DNA of 64,000 bases from assembly GCA_963717455.1 (NCBI GenBank), contig OY970336.1:620001-684000 (forward strand), given 5' to 3'. The stretch's first letter is position 1, and every line of letters begins with the position of its first letter. This DNA comes from Bog-473 sp963717455. Its GTDB lineage: Bacteria; Actinomycetota; Acidimicrobiia; Acidimicrobiales; RAAP-2. Below the pieces are notes generated by a model. That model saw only the letters and a list, made by a program, of their open reading frames with translations, made no database searches and had not been told where the DNA came from. The position numbers and the translations under genes are program-made. Shown here in pieces: positions 43,506 to 52,873 of the stretch.

Positions 43506-44144
43506 GTGCCGCCCCGGGGTCGACTCATCGCACTCGAGGGGATCGACGGGTGCGGCAAGTCGACCCAGGCCCGGGCGCTGGCCGGTGTCCTCGGGGCCCG
43601 GCTCACCCATGAGCCCGGGGCGACCCCGGTGGGCGCGCTCCTGCGGCAGCTCTTGCTGGCGCCGGACTCGCCGCCCCCCTCACCGCGCGCCGAGGCGCTG
43701 CTCATGGCGGCCGACCGGGCCGAGCACGTCACCCTCGTGCTCGAGCCCGCGCTCGCCGCGGGCGAGTGGGTTGTCACCGACCGCTACTCGGCGTCGACCG
43801 TGGCTTACCAGGGCTATGGCCGCGGCCTCGACGCCGCCGGCCTGTCCGGCTTAGTGACCTGGGCTGCCGGCGGTCTCGGGGCGGACCTGTCGATCCTGGT
43901 CGACGTCAGTGTCGAGGTGGCCGCGGCCCGGCTCGCCGCCTCCGGCGGGAGCCGGGCGGACCGGATGGAGCAGCTCGGCCCCGAGTTCGCGTCCCGCGTG
44001 CGCCAGGGTTTCCTCGCCCTGGCCGCGGAGGACCCCGAGCACTGGCTCGTCGTCGACGGCACCGAGGAGGTCGAGGCACTCTCCGCGCGTATCGTGGCCT
44101 CCGTGCGCGAACGGCTCGGTGACGCGCCGGCCGCGGGCCGGTGA
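43506..44144 (+). CDS. tmk: Thymidylate kinase
   Basis: This 212-residue kinase phosphorylates dTMP to dTDP. The P-loop is ALEGIDGCGKSTQARALA and the DRY-type motif is VVTDRYSASTVAYQGYGRG with the Arg that contacts substrate. The short lid segment SGGSRADRMEQLG and the C-terminal helix fit the family. GTG 43506 begins one base after the topA stop. The stop overlaps the next start (GTGA at 44141-44144), so tmk and holB are translationally coupled. The frame is intact. tmk-holB is a common bacterial pair. Confidence 0.94.
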   Translation: MPPRGRLIALEGIDGCGKSTQARALAGVLGARLTHEPGATPVGALLRQLLLAPDSPPPSPRAEALLMAADRAEHVTLVLEPALAAGEWVVTDRYSASTVAYQGYGRGLDAAGLSGLVTWAAGGLGADLSILVDVSVEVAAARLAASGGSRADRMEQLGPEFASRVRQGFLALAAEDPEHWLVVDGTEEVEALSARIVASVRERLGDAPAAGR

Positions 44145-45235
44145 GCGGGGAGCGGCCCGCCCTCGAGCTCTTCGCCGGCGTGGTGGGCCAGGAGGAGGCG
44201 GTGGCCGCCCTGCGGGCGGCGGCCGTCAACCCCGTCCACGCCTACCTCTTCCGCGGCCCCGCCGGCAACGGCGGCCTGGTCGCCGCCCACGGGTTCGCCG
44301 CCGCGCTACTGTGCCCGGACGGCGGGTGCGGCGCCTGCGCCACCTGCCTGGCCACGCTGGCCGGGACGGACCCCGACCTGCACGTCATCCGCCGCAGTGG
44401 CGCGTCCATCACCATCGCGGAGATCCGCCAGGTCGTCTCGTTGGCGCAGCGCCGCCCGCTGCACGCGGCGCGCCAGGTGATCGTCCTGCTCGACGTGCAC
44501 CTGGCCGCCCTGCGGGCCCCCGCCCTGTTGAAGACCCTCGAGGAGCCGCCTGGGGACACGGTCTTCATCCTGCTCACCGACGAGGTGATCCCCGAACTGG
44601 TGACGGTGGCCAGCCGGTCGGTCGAGATCGAGTTCCCGCCGGTGCCCCGCGAGGTCCTGGTGCGCTGGCTCACCGACTCGGGTGTGCCACCCGACACGGC
44701 CGCCGTGGTGGCGGACAGCAGCGGCGGCAATCCCGAGCGGGCTCGCATCACCGTCGACGACCCTGACGTGGCGGCGCGGGTGGCGCTGTGGGCATCGGTG
44801 CCCGACGAGCTGGGGCCGTCGGGCATGACGGCCGCCGGGCTGACGCGGCGCGTGATCGAGTCGGCCGACCGCTCCGTCGAGCCGCTGCGGGCGGCGCACG
44901 CGCGGGAGATCGAGACGCTGACCGCGGCGGCCAGGGAGATGGGCGAACGCGGGCTGCCGGGGCGCAAGGAGATTCAGGAGCAGTTCCAGCGCGAGGAGCG
45001 GCGGTTCCGCACGGACGCCCTCCGGGCGGGCCTCGGGGTGCTCGCCCGGGCCTACCGCGCGAAGGTCGCCGCCGCGGCGGCCGGCGGCACCGTGGCGGTG
45101 GGCGACGAGGAGGTGCGCAGCGCCGTTACCGCGGTCGGGTTGATCACCGAGACGACCGAGGCTCTGCCGCGCAACCCCAACGAGGCGCTCCTCTTGCAGT
45201 CCCTCTTCGTTCGTCTGGCGGCGTTGGCCGCGTAG
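44141..45235 (+). CDS. holB: DNA polymerase III subunit delta-prime
   Basis: This 364-residue AAA+-like clamp-loader subunit starts at GTG 44141, overlapping tmk. ELFAGVVGQEEAVAALRAAA and HAYLFRGPAGNGGLVAAH are the opening; the Walker A position GPAGNGG lacks the Lys-Thr pair, as expected for a delta-prime subunit that does not bind ATP. The zinc-binding knuckle is CPDGGCGACATCLA. APALLKTLEEPPGDTVFILL is the SRC-adjacent segment. The C-terminal helical collar follows (RRVIESADRSVEPLRAAHAR). It loads the sliding clamp during replication. Located after topA-tmk in an operon-like run. Confidence 0.92.
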   Translation: MSGERPALELFAGVVGQEEAVAALRAAAVNPVHAYLFRGPAGNGGLVAAHGFAAALLCPDGGCGACATCLATLAGTDPDLHVIRRSGASITIAEIRQVVSLAQRRPLHAARQVIVLLDVHLAALRAPALLKTLEEPPGDTVFILLTDEVIPELVTVASRSVEIEFPPVPREVLVRWLTDSGVPPDTAAVVADSSGGNPERARITVDDPDVAARVALWASVPDELGPSGMTAAGLTRRVIESADRSVEPLRAAHAREIETLTAAAREMGERGLPGRKEIQEQFQREERRFRTDALRAGLGVLARAYRAKVAAAAAGGTVAVGDEEVRSAVTAVGLITETTEALPRNPNEALLLQSLFVRLAALAA

Positions 45236-45248
45236 CGCCCGCCTCGGG

Positions 45249-45716
45249 GTGGGACCAGGCGCGGCCTGCAGGCCCAGCATGTACGCCCATTGCAGCGTTA
45301 GAGTCGCGGTCCGGATCTCCCGTTTGGCGACAAAGGGGGTGGAGGATTGCTGGCGGTCACGTTTGCAGACTCTGTGGTTCCGAGCCCGGCAATTCCTGAT
45401 CGACGTGATCGGGGTGGGGATGGTGCTCGCCCTGGCGCTTGCGCTCAGCGGGCTCGCCGACGGCTTCCACTCCGAGGCGGCCGTGCGGCGCCCGGCGGCG
45501 AAGGTCCGGGCCACCGAACTGCTCGAGCTGGTCGGCCTGGGCGAGCGCCCGCACCACCGTCCGGCTCAACGGTCGGGTGGGCACCAGCAGCGGGTGGCGA
45601 TCGCCTCGGTGCGTGCTCTGAAGGACACTGTCGTGGTCGGGTACATCGTACGGGCCTTCCGCGAGGACATTCCGCACCACGTGGTGGAGCAGGTGGTCGC
45701 CACCTCGCACCGCTGA
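45249..45716 (+). pseudogene. Chimeric remnant of an ABC exporter
   Basis: One open frame carries two unrelated-looking pieces of an ABC exporter. The first (about 45390-45480, FLIDVIGVGMVLALALALSG then LADGFHSEAAVR) resembles the first membrane span of MacB/FtsX-type permeases. The second (about 45500-45610, VRATELLELVGLGERPHHRP then SGGHQQRVAIAS) resembles the LolD-type ATPase with a damaged signature loop (SGGHQQRVA for LSGGQQQRVA). No Walker motifs are present. The fusion is too short to work, so it is probably a deletion relic. It is the only clear remnant between holB and the large regulator. Confidence 0.5.
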
Positions 45717-45801
45717 CGCGAGCACCGGCCGATGCTTCTTTCCTCAACCACGTGTGCCGCTGATGCCTAGCATCGGGAGCGGCTGGAGAGATCGGGAGAG
45801 C

Positions 45802-48800
45802 ATGCCGGGCAGCGATTCCTCGGGGCAGGGAGCGACGGGCGCGCAGGGTGCGTCGCGGCTCGAGATCAACGTCCTCGGCCCGTTGGAGATCGCGTGGGAC
45901 GGTCGGGTGGCCGACGTCGGAGGCGTGAAGGCCCGGGCCCTCATCGCCCGTCTCCTCATCGACCGCGGCCTGGTCGTCTCGGTCGATCGACTGGTGGACT
46001 CCCTCTGGGGCGACCACGACGGGGGTGGTGCCCAGATCGCGCTGCGCTCGACCATCTCGCGCGTGCGCAAGCGCCTGCGCGACGCGGGCGCACCGGCCGA
46101 TCTCATCGTGACGCGTGCGCCGGGCTACCTCCTCGACGTCGTGGCACAGGTGACCGACGCCCAGCGTTTCGAGGAGCTGGTGACCGAGGGTCGCCTGCAG
46201 CTGGTCCGCCGGCGTCCACGCGAGGCCGCCCGCTTGCTGGCGGAGGCGGAGGCGATCTGGCGCGGGTCGGCCTACAGCGAGGTGCGGGACGAGCCCTTCG
46301 CCCGGGCCGAGGCCCGTCGGCTGGAGGAGCTCCGTCTCGCCGCCATTGAGACGCGCATCGATTCCGAGCTGACCGTGGGCCGCCACCAGGCCCTCATCGG
46401 CGAGCTGGCGACGCTCACGAGTGCGCACCCCATGCGGGAGCGGCTGTGGTCGCAGCGCATGCTGGCGCTGTACCGCTCGGGTCGCCAGGCCGAGGCGCTG
46501 CGGGTGTTCCAGGACCTGCGGTCGATCCTGGTCGCCGAGCTGGGGATCGATCCCGGGCACGACGTCACCTGGATGGAGCACGCCATCCTCACCCAGGAGC
46601 CCGCCCTCGACTTCCCGGCGCCCCCCGAGCGCGATCCCGGCGACGTGCTCGGGGCCCCCGTGGCCACGTCGCCCCGCGGCTACCGCGCCCGGGTGCCGAC
46701 GTGGCCGAACGAGGGTCCGCTCGTCGGCCGCGCCCGGGAGTCTGCCCTGCTGCGCGACTGGTGGGCGTCGGTGCGCGAGGGCGACGGGCGTCTGCTGCTC
46801 GTCGACGGCGAGGCCGGCATCGGGAAGACCCGGCTGGTGGTCGAGCTCGCCCGCGCCGTCGAGCAGGACGGCGTCCGCGTGCTCTGGGGTCGCTGTGACG
46901 AGGGCTCCGTCACACCCTTCCAGCCCTTCGCCGAGGCGCTCGGCCGGTACTTCCAGTCACTCTCGGCCGATCGGATCTCGCAGATGCCGAACTGGCAGCT
47001 CACGGAGCTCGCCCGTCTCGTCGTGCGCCTGCGAGAGTACGCACCGCTGCTCGAGGAGGAAACCGGCGACCCCGAGAGCGAGCGCTACCGGTTCTTCGAG
47101 GCCATCACGGACACGCTGAACGAGCTGTCGGAGAGCGCCATGCTGCTCGTCGTCGACAACCTGCACTGGGCCGACCAGCCGACCCTGCTGCTCCTGCGCC
47201 ACGTGCTGCGGAGCATCGACGCCGCGAGATTCGGGATCGTCGGCTTGTACAACGACACGGAGGTGCCGCCCGATCACCGGCTGCGCTCCATGCTGGCCGA
47301 CTTCCGCGCCGTCGTGCCCGTCGAGACGGTGCACCTGCAGGGCCTGAGCCCCGACGCGGTGGCAGAGCTGGCACGCGACTGGAAGAAGGGGCCGCCGGAC
47401 CTCGTCGCTGAACTATGCCGGCTCACCGACGGCAATCCACTCTTCCTCGACGAGATGCTCCGCCAGTTGCGCTACCGCCAGGACGAGCCGGGGGGTGAGG
47501 GCGATGCCTCCGTGCCACCCAGCCTCAACCCACCCGAGGCCATCCGCGAGCTCGTGGCGCGACGTGTCTCCCGGCTGCCCGAGGACGTGATCTACCTGCT
47601 GCAGGCGGCGGCAGTGGCTGGACCGGAGTTCGAGGCGGGGATCGTGGCGCAGGCGGCCGAGCTCACGCCCGGCCAACGGCTCGATGCCTTCGATCGGGCC
47701 GTGGAGTCCCGCCTGCTGCGCCGGGTGGGTGAGGAGGTCCGTGATCGCTATGCCTTCAGCCACGCCCTCGTCCGCGATGCCATCTACGGCGAGCTGCTGC
47801 GGGGACGGCGTGTGCGCTACCACCACAAGATCGCCGTCGCCACGGAGCTGGCGCATGCCGACGAGCTCGACGCCTACGTCAACGAGCTGGCATACCACTA
47901 CTCCATGGGGGCGGCCCTGGCCGACGCGGACAAGGCGATCCACTACTGCCTGGCCGCCGGTGATCACGCGCTGCGCCTGCTGGCCTTCGAGGAGGCGGTC
48001 GGGCACTTCACCCGTAGCCTCGAGGTTGCCGAGCAGTTCGGCTCCCCGGACAGGGCGGCGCGCTGCGACGCCTTGATCGCGCTCGCGGAGGCGCAGCACC
48101 GGGCCGGCGACACGGCGCAGGCCGACGCCAACTCCGAGAGGGCTGCCTCACTGGCGCGTGCCATGGGCGACCCCGAGCGCCTGGCCGCCGCCGCGTTGCG
48201 TGCCGAGCCGCTGAGCGAGCTCGGCATCGGCGGGGCCGACGAGAACCAGGTGCAGCTGCTGGAGGAGGCGCGCGCCAAGCTGCCCGAGGAGGACTCGCGC
48301 CTGCGGGCGATGGTGACGGCGCGCCTCGGGCTGGTGACCGTCTACACGACCGGTGTGCCTGCGCCTGGCCTGCTCGAGCGCTCACTCGACCTCAACGCCG
48401 AGGCCGTGGCCATGGCGCGGCGCCTCGGTGACCGCAGCGCGCTCGGCTACGCGCTCAATGCACGGGTCCACGCGCTGTGGGGCATTGAGCCGGCCACAGA
48501 ACGCCTGGCGACGGCGAACGAGCTCGGGGAGATCGCAGACGATGTCGGCGACGAGTTCCTCGCGCTGCACGGCTACATGTGGCGTGTGCGCGAGTTGCTG
48601 GCGCAGGGCGACGTGGATGCCGTCAAGGACGAGATCGCTCGCTACGCGGCGCGCGGCACCGGTCCGATCCATCCGCTCGACGCCTCCTACGGGGACAACG
48701 TCGCCGCCATGATGGCGCTGGTCGCCGGCGACGTCGACCAGGGGGAATCGCTGGCCCGTCAGGCCCTCGAGGTGGCGCTGCCCCACAACGAGCTGGCGCA

Positions 48801-49440
48801 CGGCTTCTACGCCGCCTTCATGATATGGACCTGGTGGCAACGCGACGAGCTCGCCTCCATGCACACCGCCCTTCGAGCAGTGGTCGCGCAGAGCCCGCCG
48901 GACTCCCCCAGCGTGCATGCCGCGCAGGCCCTGGCCCACGCCGATGCGGGCGAGACGGAGGAGGCGCTCGCTCAGCTGCACTGGCTGTCGGACATGGGCT
49001 GGGACAACGTCTGTGACCGCAGCGAGAGCGTGACCCCGGCCCTGGCCGCCGCGGCCTGCGCCGGTCTCGGCATCCGGGCGCGCGACAGCGCGCTGCGGAT
49101 CTACGAGGAGATGCGACCGTACGCCGGCACCGCCGTGGTCATCCGTCCGCCGGCCGTCGCCTGCTTCGGGCCGGCCGACTACTACCTCGGCCTCCTCGCC
49201 ACGACCTCGGGTGACCTGGCGTTGTCGCAGGTGCACTTCGAAGCGGCGCTGCGGCTCGGGTTCCGCATGCGGTCGGCGCCGTTCGTCGCGGCCGCCGAGG
49301 TGGAGCTGGCGCGGGTGTTGCGCCGGCGGCGCCGCGGCGACGAGGGGGAGCGGGTGGCCGTGCTCTTACGGAGCGCGGAGGAGTCCGCCCTCGAAATGGG
49401 GCTGCACCGCCTGGCCCGCATTGCGGCCGACCCGGGCTGA
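45802..49440 (+). CDS. SARP-type (BTAD) transcriptional regulator with AAA and TPR domains
   Basis: This is a large AfsR/SARP-type regulator of about 1,212 residues. An OmpR-like winged helix (LEINVLGPLEIAWDG, then VGGVKARALIARLLIDRG) is followed by the bacterial activation domain BTAD (about residues 110-250, with ELATLTSAHPMRERLWSQRM and LYRSGRQAEALRVFQDL). An AAA/NTPase domain comes next with Walker A VDGEAGIGKTRLVVELARAV near residue 335 and Walker B LLVVDNLHWADQPTLLL, and a long helical TPR region runs to the C terminus. Such proteins activate secondary-metabolite or adaptive genes in response to signals. ATG 45802 is preferred because GGGAG precedes it; the frame is open from 45754. Its targets are unknown. 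Confidence 0.9.
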   Translation: MPGSDSSGQGATGAQGASRLEINVLGPLEIAWDGRVADVGGVKARALIARLLIDRGLVVSVDRLVDSLWGDHDGGGAQIALRSTISRVRKRLRDAGAPADLIVTRAPGYLLDVVAQVTDAQRFEELVTEGRLQLVRRRPREAARLLAEAEAIWRGSAYSEVRDEPFARAEARRLEELRLAAIETRIDSELTVGRHQALIGELATLTSAHPMRERLWSQRMLALYRSGRQAEALRVFQDLRSILVAELGIDPGHDVTWMEHAILTQEPALDFPAPPERDPGDVLGAPVATSPRGYRARVPTWPNEGPLVGRARESALLRDWWASVREGDGRLLLVDGEAGIGKTRLVVELARAVEQDGVRVLWGRCDEGSVTPFQPFAEALGRYFQSLSADRISQMPNWQLTELARLVVRLREYAPLLEEETGDPESERYRFFEAITDTLNELSESAMLLVVDNLHWADQPTLLLLRHVLRSIDAARFGIVGLYNDTEVPPDHRLRSMLADFRAVVPVETVHLQGLSPDAVAELARDWKKGPPDLVAELCRLTDGNPLFLDEMLRQLRYRQDEPGGEGDASVPPSLNPPEAIRELVARRVSRLPEDVIYLLQAAAVAGPEFEAGIVAQAAELTPGQRLDAFDRAVESRLLRRVGEEVRDRYAFSHALVRDAIYGELLRGRRVRYHHKIAVATELAHADELDAYVNELAYHYSMGAALADADKAIHYCLAAGDHALRLLAFEEAVGHFTRSLEVAEQFGSPDRAARCDALIALAEAQHRAGDTAQADANSERAASLARAMGDPERLAAAALRAEPLSELGIGGADENQVQLLEEARAKLPEEDSRLRAMVTARLGLVTVYTTGVPAPGLLERSLDLNAEAVAMARRLGDRSALGYALNARVHALWGIEPATERLATANELGEIADDVGDEFLALHGYMWRVRELLAQGDVDAVKDEIARYAARGTGPIHPLDASYGDNVAAMMALVAGDVDQGESLARQALEVALPHNELAHGFYAAFMIWTWWQRDELASMHTALRAVVAQSPPDSPSVHAAQALAHADAGETEEALAQLHWLSDMGWDNVCDRSESVTPALAAAACAGLGIRARDSALRIYEEMRPYAGTAVVIRPPAVACFGPADYYLGLLATTSGDLALSQVHFEAALRLGFRMRSAPFVAAAEVELARVLRRRRRGDEGERVAVLLRSAEESALEMGLHRLARIAADPG

Positions 49441-49449
49441 CGCCCGGCA

Positions 49450-49941
49450 TCAGGTGGCCGCGCCGTCCTCTCCCTCCCGACCCCCGGCCTCCTCGAGGTC
49501 GGCGTAGGCGGCCAGCCGGTCGTCTGCCTCGCGGATGCGGCGGCTCATGCCGGCGAAGAGCGCGTTGCGAAAGCCGGGGATGTCGACGATCGCCTCGAAC
49601 TCGCGGGGCCCGATGATGAGGACGTCGAGGTCGGTCGTCGCGGTCACGGTGGCGCTGCGCGGCGCGGCCTCGATCGCCGCCAGCTCGCCGAAGTAGTCGC
49701 CCGCACCGAGGAGGTTGACGACCCGCCCCGCCCGAGTCACGGTCGCCCTCCCGGAGAGGATGACGAAGAGCTCGCGCCCGAGACGGCCCTCCCGCAGGAT
49801 CACCTCGCCCGCATGGATCTCGAGGCGCTCGGCGAGCCGTGTCACCTCGCCCAGTTGCTCTTCGGTGCAGGCAGCGAACCAGGGCACCCCCTGCAGCGGG
49901 CCGGGCTCGGCGCGCCCGTCGTCCACTCTTTCCGTGCTCAT
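49450..49941 (-). CDS. Cyclic nucleotide-binding domain protein, first of a tandem pair
   Basis: This protein of about 163 residues consists of one CNB (cyclic nucleotide-binding) domain and a short C-terminal helix. LQGVPWFAACTEEQLGEVTR leads into the barrel. The phosphate-binding cassette is FGELAAIEAAPRSATVTA, with the Glu and Arg that bind the ribose and cyclic phosphate. The Leu/Ile pattern fits the beta barrel. No DNA-binding or membrane domain is present. ATG 49941 gives the short form; the frame extends upstream to 50025. It probably senses cAMP or cGMP and binds a partner. The paralogue lies about 100 bases away in the same orientation. Confidence 0.87.
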   Translation of the reverse strand: MSTERVDDGRAEPGPLQGVPWFAACTEEQLGEVTRLAERLEIHAGEVILREGRLGRELFVILSGRATVTRAGRVVNLLGAGDYFGELAAIEAAPRSATVTATTDLDVLIIGPREFEAIVDIPGFRNALFAGMSRRIREADDRLAAYADLEEAGGREGEDGAAT

Positions 49942-50044
49942 CCCAACCCCTCGCTCCACGTCGGCGGCGATCCCCTCGTCACCGTACGTGGTCCGGGGCC
50001 GCGCCGCTGCATTGTGGTCGCACAATTCGCGGAGAAGCCGGACG

Positions 50045-50515
50045 TCACCCTGGTTCGGGAGGCGCGGCGTCCTGATCGTCCAACGCCGCGGCGAGGCGCG
50101 CGTCGACGGTGCGCAGCCGGCTGGCCATGCTCTTCAGCAGCGCGTCCCGGAACCCGGGGATGTCGGCCATCGCGGCGAACTCCCGCGGTCCGATGATCAG
50201 CACGTCGACATCGGACAGAGCGGTCACCGTGGCGCTGCGCGGGCCGGGGTTGAGGGCGGCCAGTTCGCCGAAGAAGTCGCCGGGGCCGAGGGTGTTCACC
50301 CGCCGGCCCTTCTGGGTCACACCGACGGTACCCGAGAGGATGAGGAAGAACTCCCGCCCGATCCGGCCCTCCTTGGTGAGGACCTCCCCCTCGCCCACCT
50401 GGATCCGCTCGGCCAGGCGCGCGACGTCCTGGAGCTGGGCCCTGGTGCAGTCACGGAGCTGGTCGACCGCCTTCAGGCGGTCGACGGTGGCCTGCCTTCC
50501 CAGCGTGGATACCAC
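50045..50515 (-). CDS. Cyclic nucleotide-binding domain protein, second of a tandem pair
   Basis: This 156-residue paralogue of the preceding protein shares the same plan. It starts MVSTLGRQATVDRLKAVDQL, and the barrel carries VLTKEGRIGREFFLILSGTV. The phosphate cassette is FGELAALNPGPRSATVTA, again with the binding Glu and Arg. SDVDVLIIGPREFAAMADIP lies after it, nearly identical to TDLDVLIIGPREFEAIVDIP in its twin. The two are a local duplication. No effector domain is present, so both may act as small sensors or tether cyclic nucleotide to a partner. Confidence 0.87.
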   Translation of the reverse strand: MVSTLGRQATVDRLKAVDQLRDCTRAQLQDVARLAERIQVGEGEVLTKEGRIGREFFLILSGTVGVTQKGRRVNTLGPGDFFGELAALNPGPRSATVTALSDVDVLIIGPREFAAMADIPGFRDALLKSMASRLRTVDARLAAALDDQDAAPPEPG

Positions 50516-50822
50516 TGCTCACGTCCTTCTCCGATGCGCCACGGCGTGACGGTCGTGGTTGCCCCATCCAGTTGCCCACTATGGGCCGCGCTCCTTGCAT
50601 CAGTGTTGCACGCGTGTTGCATCGGCCTCCGGGCTCCGCCCCATCGTCGATGGTGCCCGTTTGGGTATCTGAACTGGGGAAAGAAGTCCACTGCAGGCGC
50701 CAACCGGTCTCGCTGCACGTGAGAACCCCGATCCGTTCTCCTCGCCTGCAGCCTCGCGTACACTGACTCACCGTCGTCCGGCCTGACGCAGCGAGATGTG
50801 CCCTCGTCGGGCGGCCACGATT
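50516..50822. other. Intergenic region with promoters for the CNB genes and tRNA-Thr
   Basis: This 307-bp gap between the tandem CNB genes (minus) and tRNA-Thr (plus) holds no convincing gene. It has a short repeat TGTTGCACGCG followed by TGTTGCA near 50600-50620, possibly a regulator site, and presumably the promoters of the flanking genes. Confidence 0.4.
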
Positions 50823-50898
50823 GCCTGGGTAGCTCAGTCGGTAGAGCAGCGCACTCGTAATGCGCAGGTCAGGAGTTCGAATCTCCTCTCAGGCTCCA
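50823..50898 (+). tRNA. tRNA-Thr(CGT)
   Basis: A complete cloverleaf of 76 bases with encoded CCA. The acceptor arm is GCCTGGG with CTCAGGC (one G-T pair), the D arm GCTC...GAGC, the anticodon stem GCGCA with TGCGC around loop CTCGTAA (anticodon CGT), and the T arm AGGAG-TTCGAAT-CTCCT, with discriminator T then CCA. It decodes ACG, a frequent Thr codon in high-GC genomes. Unlike the tRNA-Pro here, it encodes its CCA end. Confidence 0.95.
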
Positions 50899-50996
50899 GT
50901 TCAGAGGCCATTTTGCCCGGGTGGCCGGTGCCCGAAACCTGATCCGTTGGCACCCTTCCTGACACGGTTCCCTCGATCTGTCTTACGCTCCGCAAT

Positions 50997-52583
50997 GTGC
51001 GTGTAGGTCCCCGAGGAGCGCAAAGACTCCGGGCCACGCGGAGAGCAGGCTGGGCACTACTGGCGGTCGTCATCCTGGCCGGCTGCAGCCAGGGGGCCAC
51101 CAGCCCTCGAACGAGTAGCTCGTCGACCGCACCCGGCATCGGGCGTGTCCTCAAACCATCGCCGGTCCGGACGGCGCAGATCTACGTTCCGCCGGGTCGA
51201 TCTGCCACCAAGGGCCCGATCGGGGGGAATCCGTCGCGGGAGAACGGTGTGCCCTTGAACATCCTCGCGGGGCTCAGCCACGATGAGCCGATTTACGACG
51301 GAGACTTCGCAGACCCGACGGCGCTCGCTGCTGGGAGCACGCTGTACTTCTACGCGTCGAGCAGTCAGCCCTCCAGGTACGACCACGGCGCCAACCTGCC
51401 CGTGATCGCATTGTCGCGAGGTGACGGCTTCTCCGGTCGTTTCGTCGGCGACGCCATGCCCAAGGTACCCACCTGGTCTGTGTCGGGATATCAGTGGGGT
51501 CCGGACGTGTGGGCTCGCCCGGACGGCACGTATGTCATGTACTACTCCACGCCGGCGACCGTGCCGCTGGGTTGTCTCGCCACCCCTCCGGCCAGCGGCT
51601 GCGTCAAGACCATCCGAGGGTGGACCAACGCGGAGTGCATCTCTCGCGCCACCGCCACCCGTCCAACGGGTCCGTTCGTCGACAACTCGACTTCTGCATT
51701 CATCTGCCCCACCAGCGAGGGCGGGGCCATTGACCCGAGCGTGTTCGTCGCGTCGGACGGGACACCTTGGCTCTTGTGGAAGAGCGACGGCGACTGCTGC
51801 GATGAGCCGACCTACATCTACTCACAGCAATTGTCGCCCGACGGGCTCTCGACCGTCGGGCCGCCGCATCGGCTTCTGGGGGCCACACAGCCGTGGGAGG
51901 ACGGTCTCGTCGAGGCTCCGGCGATGATCCAGGACCATGACCACTTCTGGCTCTTCTATTCGGGCAGCCTCTGGGGACACAAGACGTACGGCGTCGGCAT
52001 CGCCCGGTGCACCTCGGTGGTCGGTCCCTGCACCAAGCCGCTCGATCATGCCTGGGTGGCCTCCCATGCCGACGGGGTGAGCGATCAGGGGCCGGGCGGC
52101 GAGGAGTTCTACCAGACCGGTTCGATTGTCTGGATGGTCCACCATGGTCTGGCCCCCGGCCAGGCGGGCAACAGCGCTCAGCGCCGGCTGTATGTCGACC
52201 TCATCGCCTTCCCATCCGGAGAGCTCCCGCACCTGGCTGCCCGAGAGCCCGCGGCGGCGCTCGCTGCAGCTGAGGTCTACTACGGGGACCCGTCCCTCCC
52301 GAAGGACCCCCGGGCCGCCTATGTCAAGGTGCTGCGCTTGGCAGGGGTGTCGGCGACCGCGAACGACGCTGCTCTCATGTCGTCGGCAGGAACGGCCTGC
52401 ACGGACCTGGCGAACAAGAAGCACTACGACCAGATCGTCGCCGCGCTCGAAGCGCGGAGCCTCACCGTCTATGAGGCCTACCTCACCATCATTCTGGCTG
52501 CCCAATATCAGTGTCCGTCTCGCATCGCAGAAGCCACCCAAGTGATGATCGACGCCCTGAACCAGTTGCCCTCGACGTCCTGA
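50997..52583 (+). CDS. Lipoprotein with glycoside hydrolase family 43-like domain
   Basis: This 528-residue exported lipoprotein starts at GTG 50997. The signal has RATRRAGWALLAVVILAGC, so Cys30 should be lipidated. The main domain is a five-bladed beta-propeller of GH43 type: EPIYDGDFADPTALAAGSTL carries the catalytic-base-like Asp, WGPDVWARPDGTYVMYYS the next strand, EGGAIDPSVFVASDGTPWLL the next, and DGLVEAPAMIQDHDHFWLFY a Glu at the acid position. A C-terminal helical region (VKVLRLAGVSATANDAALMS, then IVAALEARSLTVYEAYLTII) resembles DUF732. It may trim arabinan or xylan-like polysaccharides at the cell surface. No partner enzyme is adjacent. Confidence 0.8.
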   Translation: MRVGPRGAQRLRATRRAGWALLAVVILAGCSQGATSPRTSSSSTAPGIGRVLKPSPVRTAQIYVPPGRSATKGPIGGNPSRENGVPLNILAGLSHDEPIYDGDFADPTALAAGSTLYFYASSSQPSRYDHGANLPVIALSRGDGFSGRFVGDAMPKVPTWSVSGYQWGPDVWARPDGTYVMYYSTPATVPLGCLATPPASGCVKTIRGWTNAECISRATATRPTGPFVDNSTSAFICPTSEGGAIDPSVFVASDGTPWLLWKSDGDCCDEPTYIYSQQLSPDGLSTVGPPHRLLGATQPWEDGLVEAPAMIQDHDHFWLFYSGSLWGHKTYGVGIARCTSVVGPCTKPLDHAWVASHADGVSDQGPGGEEFYQTGSIVWMVHHGLAPGQAGNSAQRRLYVDLIAFPSGELPHLAAREPAAALAAAEVYYGDPSLPKDPRAAYVKVLRLAGVSATANDAALMSSAGTACTDLANKKHYDQIVAALEARSLTVYEAYLTIILAAQYQCPSRIAEATQVMIDALNQLPSTS

Positions 52584-52868
52584 CTCCGATTCGGTGTCGC
52601 TCCAGCCCCGACCCCCAGCGGCAAGGGCTACCGGCTGGTGGCCAGCGACGGGGGCATCTTCAATTACGGGGACGCAGTGTTCCAGGGCTCGGCCGGCTCG
52701 CTCCCGCTCAACAAGCCGGTCGTGGGGATGGCCGCCACCGGTGACGGCGGCGGGTACTGGTTGGTGGCCAGCGACGGCGGGATCGTCGACTACGGCGACG
52801 CACCGCTCCACAGCTCGGCCGGCTGGCTCCCGCCCGGCGAGCCCGTTGTCGGCATGGCGGCCGCCTGA
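52584..52868 (+). pseudogene. Remnant of a repeat protein with GYWLVASDGGIF-type units
   Basis: Two tandem units of about 36 residues are seen: GKGYRLVASDGGIFNYGDAV, then GGGYWLVASDGGIVDYGDAP, each followed by a short segment ending in KPVVGMAA or EPVVGMAA. Many actinobacterial exported proteins carry long runs of this repeat (a propeller-like blade) and attach it to another domain. Here only two units remain, with no start codon of quality, right after the glycosidase stop. It looks like the fragment of a once longer C-terminal repeat region. A frame from GTG 52638 covers most of it. Confidence 0.6.
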
Positions 52869-52873
52869 GTCGC

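Noticed and set aside
50834..51154. Minus-strand open frame over tRNA-Thr with an ending like RRFELLTCALRVRCS
   Set aside because: This is the antisense reading of a tRNA gene, a frequent false gene. No protein motif is present.
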